Shown: positions 1 through 11,000 of the stretch, piece by piece
Numbering within the stretch: the first letter of the stretch is position 1
Layout of the letters: every line of letters starts with the position of its first letter
NCBI RefSeq assembly: GCF_041381155.1
Contig: NC_091138.1
Span: 18,167,255 to 18,231,254 of the forward strand
Length of the DNA: 64,000 nt
Reading direction: 5' to 3'
Source of the DNA: Argopecten irradians
Taxonomy: Eukaryota > Mollusca > Bivalvia > Pectinida > Pectinidae
Notes under the pieces: model-generated
What the model saw: only the letters and a program-made list of their open reading frames with translations
Told to the model about the DNA's origin: nothing
Databases searched by the model: none
Position numbers and translations under genes: made by a program

Positions 1-1252
1 ACATAATACATATACGTAGAGAAATATTAATTTATAGGGATTATTCAAACAATGACAACCCCGTCCTGTCCCCAGCATCCGCCGCTACCACCAGGTAATT
101 ATCTGTTTTATAGATGAGATAGCGGAATTCCAGCTGACAGGAGCTCTACATTTATAAAGCCCTTAATTGGCATAGGCTATCAATAATAAATAATCCGACC
201 CGTACACAGGTAGACTGTTGATGTCGGCCCGGTGGTGCAATTCCCGTACCTTGGTCTACCAAACAGTCATACATACCAAATCAGCATTGTAATGCTCTTT
301 ACATGTGACAGTTCCATCTATAACGTTAGCTAACAGTCTTATGTGGCTCTTGCTTGATATCTGATTATATGAATTAAATAGTCAGTTCACATAATAACCT
401 ATTATCTGTATCGATCATGATCTATTTTTTTTCAATTTTTAGCCGCATGTTTGGAATTTCTTCATGTATCCTAGTCTCTAATGAATATTTTCAAATGTTT
501 ATTAATAAATGACTATATTGAAGTTAAAAAATATTAAGGGATATCTCTTGGCTTTAGCTGTGCTTTTGAAATATTCCACATTGTTGAATCTTTCTTTAAA
601 ATATAGCAGTAGGATGTTTTATGTTCACAGATGATAATAGGTTGTCGAAACCCATCCGCAAATCGAAAATAAGATCCTTAACACTTGGTGACAGGAAATG
701 TTAAATAAGGTAGTATAATGTTGATTTCTGTATGCGTCCGAAGGCTCTCGGATTAAACAGCATGTAACTATCTGAAAGGTGTCATCAAAGACTGACAAAT
801 GATATATAGTGTAGTATCACCTCACTATAGATATCTAATCATAGCCTAAATTACTTTCACGTATGGATACATGTTCTTTATAAGCTTACCTTTTTCAATT
901 TTGCCGCCAATTTGAACAGACAATATATATATATATATATTAAAAATAGCATATGATGTGGCAAATCTATTGTGATATTCTTTCAGATAACTAAGTAAAT
1001 TACACTTCATTAATGGCATTCGTGTCAACCGAGCTCAAACCCGTAACTATTTGTTTCTTTTAACTTAGAATACATATAATCAGTTGTTGTTTCGACTCCA
1101 TATACGTTTTGTGTTGTTTTATATCCTAATTTCAATCGATATCGAGTACATAATTTGTTGGATGCTGTATTAAATATAGCATAACAGATATGGCTGGATC
1201 AGAGATTATTTTGTTTCATGACGCCGATGTAGTGACGTCGTCTAACAGTGTA

Positions 1253-1411
1253 GGAAGAAGGGCCAGGGGAGAGATCTCAGAACCTTCCTCGCAGGACCGA
1301 GAACTCCAATCAAGTCCAAAAGTGAGTCAGTGTTGAGAGAGATGTTAGGAAGTATAAAGTCATTTGGGAAGGAAGGAAAAGATTTGATCCCACATTTAGT
1401 CGCCTCTTACA
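1253..1411 (-). repeat. Degraded fragment of the 540-bp retroposon family
   Basis: The stretch from 'gccaggggagaga' through 'aaccttcctc', 'ccaaaagtgag' and 'tagtcgcctcttac' follows the head half of the retroposon seen whole at 38871-39406, in reverse orientation. It is diverged and lacks the CAAA tail. It is a fossil fragment without function that I can see. Confidence 0.7.
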
Positions 1412-1546
1412 GATAATATGGGATCACTAGTGTTACATATCATCAGATATAAGAGACGATGTCACATTAACAAATGCATATATAGTACAGGACACTATTG
1501 ATGTACCAAAACACTTTGTTATAGAAATAGAAACTAAAACTAATAT

Positions 1547-1664
1547 ATTACCTGTAAGATATTGTAACATCCCAACCTCGGCTAACGCTTCGGTTGGTAT
1601 TATGTTACAAAATCTTGGCGGAGATAACCCGATCTCGGACCCTTACTGGTAATAGATTTTATTA
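1547..1664. mobile_element. Small foldback (MITE-like) element, copy 1
   Basis: The ends 'attacctgtaag' and 'cttactggtaat' are inverted relative to each other and flank a short palindrome ('cccaacctcgg...ccggttggt' type). A second member at 31501-31633 has the same ends with the internal segment in the opposite orientation, as expected for a near-palindromic non-autonomous DNA element. The superfamily is not determinable here. Confidence 0.5.
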
Positions 1665-2005
1665 CTCTTACACTCTGAACGCATATAGATGGCATTTATT
1701 ACACAGGTAGATATATCTAGAAGATGTGAGAATCAATTATCACAAATATGAATAAAAAATATTGTGACGTTTCTTACGTTGATTTCAATCATTTGATGTT
1801 ACCAATTTTCGAGATTACTCAGTGGCGTAAATACAATAATTACGATGAACATTTACAAACACTGTATATTTTCGCGGTTGTATAGAAACCTGGATCACAA
1901 TGTACCTTTACACAAAAAGAATCTTTTTTAGGAATACATCACTGGTTAAAATCTAATGATTAATATATAATTTATATGTCGTTTCCTTCTGCTTCACGTC
2001 ACTTA

Positions 2006-2011
2006 TTTATT
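2006..2011 (-). promoter_or_regulatory. Poly(A) signal AATAAA of gene 1
   Basis: The minus strand reads AATAAA about 57 nt after the gene 1 stop codon at 2068-2070. This is a typical distance for a short 3' UTR. It is assigned by position and motif only. Confidence 0.45.
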
Positions 2012-2067
2012 ACAGAATTATTTCCACTTATATCCCATAAAATAATTGAATAAATATTGTCCATCAT

Positions 2068-5000
2068 TTATTTCCTGTCCCGTCTGAAAACTATTTTCTC
2101 GATAACCATCATTGGAGTTTCGAAGGCCAGCGTGGCAACAATGGCTGTCAGAATGGAGAGGACCAGGGATCCTAGGAAGATGTAAGTCTGAAATAAATAA
2201 AAACGTTATCAAAGGCATCCTATTGGAACACTGTATAAGACAATGGGATATTCAATATTGATGTTGTATTAACGAAGATGTAAAATGTAAGTTAATGTTA
2301 GTTACTAATGTTTTAATCGATAGACTAAGCATATACTTACGGATTCAAGATTTGTGCCATAAAATGGATGTCGCATTGTTTGGAAGTAGTAAAAAAGGAC
2401 AAGGACGTGGGTCAGGTATATGCAATAGCTCAGTCTGCCAAGAGGAACGAACAGTTTCCAGGACAGAAAGTCGTTTATGATACCTAGATGAAAAATGTAT
2501 AATAGCAAAGTGGATTTAAGATGGCAAGGACCGTACTGTTGATCATTATTAATAAAATACATATTCGATGTTCTTTTTTTATTGTTTTATAATTTTCATT
2601 TTCTATCATTGAATTCACGTAGTTTAAAGCTTTTTAGGTCACCTGAGACGAATAGTGACCTATTCTAATCGACTTTTGTCCGTCGTCGTCCGTCGTATGT
2701 CCGTAAACAATTTACATATGACCCTGGGGTCTCGCGTTTCCCCTGGGGAGGGGGTCAAGTTTACTATAGTTTATATAGAAAAAACACATTTATGAGCATT
2801 TCATGCTCAAGTTTCATAGGAAATGAGTCAAACTAGGTAAGAATTATTAGCCTGAGATAGCATTTTCATATCAAATCAATATGGTCCTGGCCGACCCACT
2901 GGGGGTAGAGGAGTGGGGCTAAAAAAGGGTCAAATAGGCTAAAACTTCAAAAATATTCTTCTAAAATTTTGGAAATAGTAGAATCAAATAATTATAGATG
3001 GAAAGGTCTAAAGGTGTTTTATAAAAAATGTGAATTATATGACCCTGGGGTCTCATGTTTCCCCTTGGGGAGGGGGTCAAGTTTACTATAGTTTATATAG
3101 GAAAAACACATTAATGAGCATTTTTTGATCAATTTTCATAGGAAATGAGTCAAACTTGGTTAGAATTATTAGCCTAAGATATAGCATTTTAACATCCATA
3201 TCAGTCCTCGATGACCCCCTGGGGGACCAGAGGGGCAGGACCAAACAGGGTCAAAATGATTAAAATTTCAGAAAATACTTCTAAGTTCACAGGTTTGATG
3301 GAAGCAAATAATCTTCATAGTCTAAAACGTCAAATTATAAATCACTGACCAACTTCAAGGCCCAGCATATAGTGTTTATATGTCTTTAATTTGTTTCATT
3401 ATATATTCTAACTCAGGTGACCTTTAAGGCCCATGGGCCTCTTGTCTAGCACATGACGTATGATGTAGAGCGTACGATATATTCTTAGTTCGATATTACT
3501 TGCTGAAACTGTATAGCTTAATGTTTCATATCACAAGTAACATCAACAGTACACCTGATTCAAATCGTACCTCCGTTACCAGTGACACAGGCGAAGATAA
3601 CCCAACAAAGGCAAAGTCCCCACACAGAGCGGTGTACGCCGTTGTAAAGCGCCGCGATACCATTGTCCCACTGGCTTCCATTTACAGGACCGTAAACTCC
3701 ATAGACCACAACACAAGCAAGCACAGCAATAAGAAACCAAATGAGAAGGTTCAACTCCTGTAAATACACAAATCAGCAAGCACAGCCATAAAAACCCAAA
3801 TGAGAAGGTTAAACTCTTGTAAATATGCAAATCATCTGACATCATATTCCTTATATAACCTTCCAGTAGTGTAAAACGTATTGCGATCTAGATTAAGTTT
3901 TCATATAAATGAATGATCAATATTTATATGATATTTACACCACTTCTAATATGTTTCACTAGATCAGTAGTCTCTTGCCGTGTTGTACAATTAGAATTAT
4001 ACGAGTATATGTTGATACAATCACATGCCAGTAAACTACATTTTTATGTTGATATTTCTATGACAGCGACATGATTTAAGTTTTTTGCTATCCTTTATTA
4101 GAAATAGACAACGAAAGATTTATATTTGTATACATTGTATATATAAATTTTAAGGCTGACTTCAAGGCCCTAGCCTTGAAAGCCTTCAGATGTATAACAT
4201 GTCTGGGGCATTAAATGTTGTTTTAAAAAAAAAAAACAAAAAAAAAAAAACCCAATTTTTTATAAACCCACCTTTTGTATTTTGTACTGTCCGTTAGTCC
4301 GGTAGATGATATAGCCGGCTACTATACCGACGATGTACGGTCCCATACGACACCAAGGAACCATGTAGTAGTCGTATGAATAGTGATGGTATTCCTTCCT
4401 GAAAAAAATGTACACACGCATTGTCTCTATCACACAGCGCTAGAAAAGAAGCCATTGTGGTGGACCTGCTTCGACATATAAAATGGGCAAAAGAAAAGAG
4501 ACACACTGCAGAGCGTCCTTAATTTAACATACATGTAGCTTTTAATTGGGCATTATGCATAGGCGGATACAGACTTTTTGAGGGTTGGTGTTTATTTTCC
4601 ATTGCATATTTGAACCACACAGTCCGACAAGTTTCCTTGTCTTCGCTTGGAGTGTCCTTTGCGCGATCTTCCTCTCCAAACTCTTATGCCCTTTCGGGAG
4701 TATATAATAATGATAAAAATCAGAAACGTGAAATTGATTGTGTCGGTCATATTCCTTATAGTGGTCAATTTACAAGAGCTGGCTATGCTCAGGTTTAGAA
4801 CATGACTGTTGTAACGTGTGAACATGTTCCTTACAAAATTAGGCATATATATACAACTTATTCGCATTACAAGCAAGATACAGCACCATACCTTTAGCTA
4901 AATAACCGCCATGTTCCTTTGACAAATGAACTTTGCATTGCTCTCTCCAGTTGTACTTTCAAGGTAAACAAAGTCAAAGGAACATGCGCGTACCTTGTAC

Positions 5001-8000
5001 TGGTTCCATTACAGATACAAAGATTCGTATCGGTACAACTGATCTAAACCCGCACATTGGACGCGTGATTTTAGACCAACCTGCATATATTTTAAACCGG
5101 CCACTGATTCGGAAATTTCGTGTTACATACAGAACAGCCATGCGTAAAATCCGGAAATAAACATTTTGTTTAATAAATATAATAATTATGAAAAAAATAA
5201 ATGTGCATAATAAATGTTATTTTAATAATGCAGGTTTTAATTTTAAATGTTAAAAACGGGACCCTTGGACCCCTCCTCTGTATCCGCCTATGTTGTGTTT
5301 AATAAACCAAATCGAAACAATGGGGTAAACATTACGAACTGGTGAGAAATGTGAAGAATAAAAGCAAAATAATTTAGTAGCAAAATATTGAAAAAAAAGT
5401 TATGAAAAGTTGTCTTCTGAGTTATATATATGATAGACTATACAAACATAACAGCGGCGGCGTCGGTCGAGAGCAGCGTAGGTAGAAGTTCGAAATGGGC
5501 AGACACAGCCGCTGTTGCTATGGTGATTACCAACAGGGCAAAGGCGTTGACCGCAAGACCGATCTTCTTGGAACTGAAATATTTAAGATAAGCATATGAG
5601 TAAGTGTTTTAAATATAGGATATTGTATTAGACGGACATGATAATGTACAAAGTCTTAAATTCATTGCCGATTAAAGAAATAATATTACCAAACTAACGA
5701 AGGAAAAGGGCCGAGGTATAACATGACGCTACCCAAATTGGCACACTTTTAATATATAGGAAGCAGAATTTTCAGTTTACAATCTAAACTGATAGTAACT
5801 GTCTTGAACAATCCTAAAAACACCATATATTTTAAAACACACTTTCGACAGATATGTGAGATATGTGACTTAATTAAACTAAAAAATCTTTGCATTTTTC
5901 TTAAATAAGTTCAAACATTTTTATCGTGTCTAGACATTTACTGATGAAATCAAATTTAGGAGGTGTACCATTTTGGGTACTCAAACCTGCTGAAACACAG
6001 GGCTGGACCGGACATGCTTCAAAACTCTCAATTTATAAATAGACGCACCACTGCTGACAAGTAAACAAATCATGAAATTAAAACTGAAAACATCTATATG
6101 TAGAATGTTGTACCAATTGTACCAATTTAGGTAGCATCACGTTACCGATGTCTTACTAGGAGAATCAATGTAAGGAAAATTTGATCCATACATGTATTTT
6201 ATCACAAAGAATCCATTTATCTTTTTTTCTTTTTATTGTAACGTTAAAAGCCCGTCATCATGGGGGTAATTTTGAGAAATGACGTTATATACTTACAAAT
6301 ATAACGGCACCAGGAGGAGTGGGCTAACTACGTAGAACTGCATGTCGTTGGCCAGATACCACGCTGCACCGAAACACTACGAACAAAGCAATGCAATTAT
6401 TACAAAATTACATATTTTAATACTTAATACATTTAGTACATGCCGAATAATGCTCAAAGTACACAAGATAAGAAAATTGAAATAAAACTTTGGATTATTT
6501 ACATACGATATCCTTTCTTTGCAGGTCTACTATAGAAGCTTCCATAAACGTTCTTATTCCGGTGTAATCGAATTTTAACGCAAAATCAATATTGATCATG
6601 TTAGCGCTAAATATGTACGTTTGCAGTATCTGGGCCCGTTTCATGAACATCCATTAATTTAAGGAATTCCTGAACTTAAATTTCCCAATAGAAAAGCATT
6701 ACATACGCTAAGGAATTAATCAGAAGTCAAAGAACCTTCCTTAAAATCTGTAATGCTTTCTTATAGAGAATTTTAAGTGAAGGGATTTCTTAGATTTAAG
6801 GAATGTTCATGAAACTGGGCCCTGTTATTTTGTGTTATATAGTATCACAGAAGTAAGATATAGTTGAAGTGTTTTGTGCATCATGTGTACATTGCCTATT
6901 CTAATTGATACCAAACTTTCATAAGTTTTTCATTCGATCAAACAATATTGATACCAAACTTTCCTAAGTTGTTCATTCGATCATTGCTATGGACATAGAG
7001 GGTAAGGTTTCCTTTATGGTTGTACCACGTCGGAAGCTATGATTATTTATGCATGCTATAACGTACAAATTTGTTTAGTACTTGAAGGATAAACAGACAT
7101 GTGTGAAGGCCGTATACCTCACATATACCAGTATATAATGAATAAGAGTTTCCCCTATTGCAAAGAGACACAACACGAAATGAATATACCGCAGCATCTT
7201 AAACCATTGCATCCACACACCGCAACACATCGCAAACATGTGAGGCCGTCCGCAAATGACCATTGCTGTAGACGTTAAACTTTGTAAACCAAACCAAAGA
7301 TAAAAATGGAAATTGACAAGTCAGTCAGGTTATTGGATAGTCAATGGTTTAAGTCAATCCAGCCTGTGGGGATATTGTCATTGATATTTGAATTAAAATT
7401 GTTGTATTTTTTTAGAGAATAGACTTGTAAAAATGTTAATTTGTCATGAAAAGACCAATATTTGAAACATCTAGGCATAATATAATTTTGATCGAAATCT
7501 TTTATAAAATAATGATCATTTCTAAAGATAAATATGATATTTTCATTAATATTACACGAGTAAATATTATTGTTCTCATACTTGACAACGGAGAATATGA
7601 AAATGTATTTATCCTGCAACTGTCCCACATACTGACCGATAACTACTGCCGGATAAACTTGTGCTTTATCCGTCAATACGAAATGCTTTATCCGTCAATG
7701 CGATCACGTGAATTTGTTCCATATCTAACGGCACTTTTTCTAACTTGACCCAGAACTTGAACCTTCCGGTGAATGAAACGTCATTCAGTCCCGCTAAAAC
7801 GTTACGTCACATTCATCGGAATGACGTCATTTTTACGATATCGAAAATCTCGAATGGCGGTGTCGTCTTTTTCTTTGCTCATGGCAAAGGTATGTATTGT
7901 AAAATAATTCTTTAATGAGTATTGAGTGTTTTTTGAGTATTTTTATTTTGTTTCAGTGATATATCAAGCTGAATAGAATTACGGGTACTGTTTGCGAATG

Positions 8001-11000
8001 CGCTTATTTATTTCCCACGGCAGTAAAAGGGATTACACTCTTATTCCGTTTAGTGAATGAATCTTTACCTCCGCATCAAAGAAGTGTCTCGCTTCGAACG
8101 AAACCAAGTAAATAACTGTCAATTTGCTTTCGTTTGAATGCTATAATGGTTGCAGGATAAACAGAATACACGGTTAGTATCTTACAATACAAGGTTTATT
8201 TTGGTGCTCGACACGGAAAGCCGAGATGACTCGGCAAAGCCTCGTCATCTCGGCTTTCCTAAGTCTTGCACCAAAATAAACCTTGTATTGTAAGATACTA
8301 ACCATGTATTCTCTATATATAGGGATATTCCAAAACAGTATATATTTTATCTGTATGAGAATGTTCATTAGCAGTTTTGTTACGAAAATGTTGAGCAAAT
8401 AAATCCAGAATAAAGATAAAGAATATATACACAAGGTCTGCAGTTCATTGATGATAGTGTAGTTGCGATCAGATTTACACACCTATATTAATTAAATGTT
8501 TGTCAAATATTTACACCAATGATTTTTAATATTGCCTTACATTCACGCCGCCCTTTACAAAATTGTTGATATAAAGGAGGTTTGCCCACCACGTGGTTCG
8601 GCAAGAAATCGTATCCGGACCACCGTTACTAAAGAAAGGTCCATCTCCAAGGTGAGGGATGAGTGAGGTATCCAGAAACACCACCAACATGTAGACAGGG
8701 GTTAGTCTGGGGTAGACAGGGTAACATATGATATATCACCAAGGGTTTAATTAAATTGTATTGTAATCATGGAAAAGGGAAGGAAAATAATAGTGTGTTT
8801 TTAGTTATTAGAACAAGTCTATGTTTTGTTTCATTTCAGGAAGGCTCAACAAGTTTTTCGTTTTAGACCCATTACATAACGGAGACGCTTTTTACAAGTA
8901 GGAGTTGATTTTTTTCTAAGCTGACAATGCGAGTTTAAAAGCATATATCTGAGATTTAAAAAGAAATATCACGACGAAATGTCTTCAAATAAAAAAATAG
9001 AATGCGACATTTTATTGGGGCAATCATGGATTTTATAAGTAAATGTCATATGGTTCAGTGATAAATAGTTAGTAAAAGAATATCCTTTCATATCTTATAC
9101 TAACCTCCAGAAACGATGGAAGTAGAACATGAACCAGTTGATTCGTCCCTTCTCCCTTTTCATCTCCTTCATGAACAGGTAAGATACCAGTAATCCACTG
9201 TCAACAATACAATATGGACTTACATATACAGGTATTATGAAGAAATTAGAGTTAGGAAGTAAACAGTTTGTGATAAACAATATCACCCAGAAACTAAGGA
9301 GACCTTTTTCTGAATACCGCAACACAAATACACATTTTGTAGTCTGATCTTACTGAAATTTCTTCCTTAACAGTGTTATCGTTATAGCGGTCTGCAGTGA
9401 CGACATCGTAATGATATCTCTATCAAGTCACTACCTTCTCACTTTACAACTCTTCTCTTTTGTTTCAAACTGAAGCTCTTCCGACACGAATATTTAGTAA
9501 AATTTCACACAAAAACCTTCTGTAATAAATTCATTTCTCTAACCTACTTACAGGTCTTCTGTCAATAATAAATGCAAAGAGGCACAATATGAATATACCG
9601 CAGCCCCCCAAAAACATAAGACAAATTACACATGGCAACAGAATTAACACGACTCTAGCTATTACTAAGGCTTTTTAAAAACCTAATGAACGAAACCAAT
9701 TCTGTTGTAAAAAATCAGTGATATTTTTCTATACTTTATTTCATAATGAATTTTAATTAATATTTTTTCACGTCATTCAGTCATTTCTTTATACGTGAAA
9801 GTCTTTCATCATTCGTCAAACGACATTAAGACAAAACCATGTATACATTAGATACTAAGTACCTGAGAGTGAAGAAGGAATCAACAGACAGTAAGCCATT
9901 TACTATAACCATGGATGTCCAGTCGTTAAAGAATTCCGGAATGTGCGTCTGGTTTACTGAATTAGACAATCACCAATAGGTCAAACATATGGCTGTAAGT
10001 TTAGAAACACGTAAACCACTAGAGGAAAGATTGCTAGATAAAAAATAGATACTATCAGTTAAGCATATTTCAATTGTCCATGTTTCGTTACAAGACATCA
10101 CATTTGAAAATACAGGGGAAATTATGACCTCTACAACAACACTGGGTTTCAAGGCTACACTAATTATGTAACAGAATTTACAACTGTCGGCAAATTATAC
10201 TTCGAATATAAGGTTTAGGTACTCACACATTTGATCCCGACCAAAAGCAAATGCATGTCCTAGGACCACCCAGGATATACTGAGAAACCGAATTCCGTTG
10301 ATGGCGCCGAGAGAGCCACCTGCTTGTTCTGTGCTCATCAACTTCTTGGCATTGGTATAAACAGAAAACGACATGGCCAACCTTGTCAAAATACCTTAAA
10401 ATAAAACCATCAAGTCAAAATGGATCATTAACACTCGCAAATTACTGATGAAGATCAAATTCATATTGATGTTGAATCCATTATATTAACTATTGCTGGT
10501 ATGACGGTACACAACAACATTGCCTAGTAGACATAAATTTATGTAAGTGAATTTTTGGTTTAAAGTAAACTTTGCACCTTGTAGACATACATTTTATTGG
10601 TTTATTTTTGGTTTGAATTAGATTATGCAGTATGAATTTAAAAACGTCGTTTTAAATCTCACCTCATCATCATCTCATCGCAAGAAACAGTTATCACAAA
10701 ATTGCATTATTTGTAAGCTTTGGTAAGTACTCCATTTGAAATGTAACAAATACCTGGCTGTTTTGGTTTTTTAGGTTTGTCCTGAACGTCTTCATCAACT
10801 TTATTATTGCTATATCCGAGTACCCCATTCTGTCCTGATTCCCTCTCGTTTGAGATTTTCTGGCACTGATGGTAAACGACATCGAATATGGTCGACAACA
10901 ACATGAGGGTACCAATCACACCACACACGACACTGGAATAACACGATGTCAGAACAATCACTATTCTGCTTTTACATGTTACAAAAATATCTGCACTTGC

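Larger units (their letters stand above)
1..2067. other. Non-coding flank downstream of gene 1
   Basis: I see no convincing coding exon in this 2-kb stretch. It holds an (AT)n run near 922-939, a degraded fragment of the common retroposon (about 1253-1411), a small foldback element (about 1547-1664) and the 3' end of gene 1 with a poly(A) signal on the minus strand. If another paralogue lies beyond the left edge, none of its exons reaches into this window. Confidence 0.6.
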
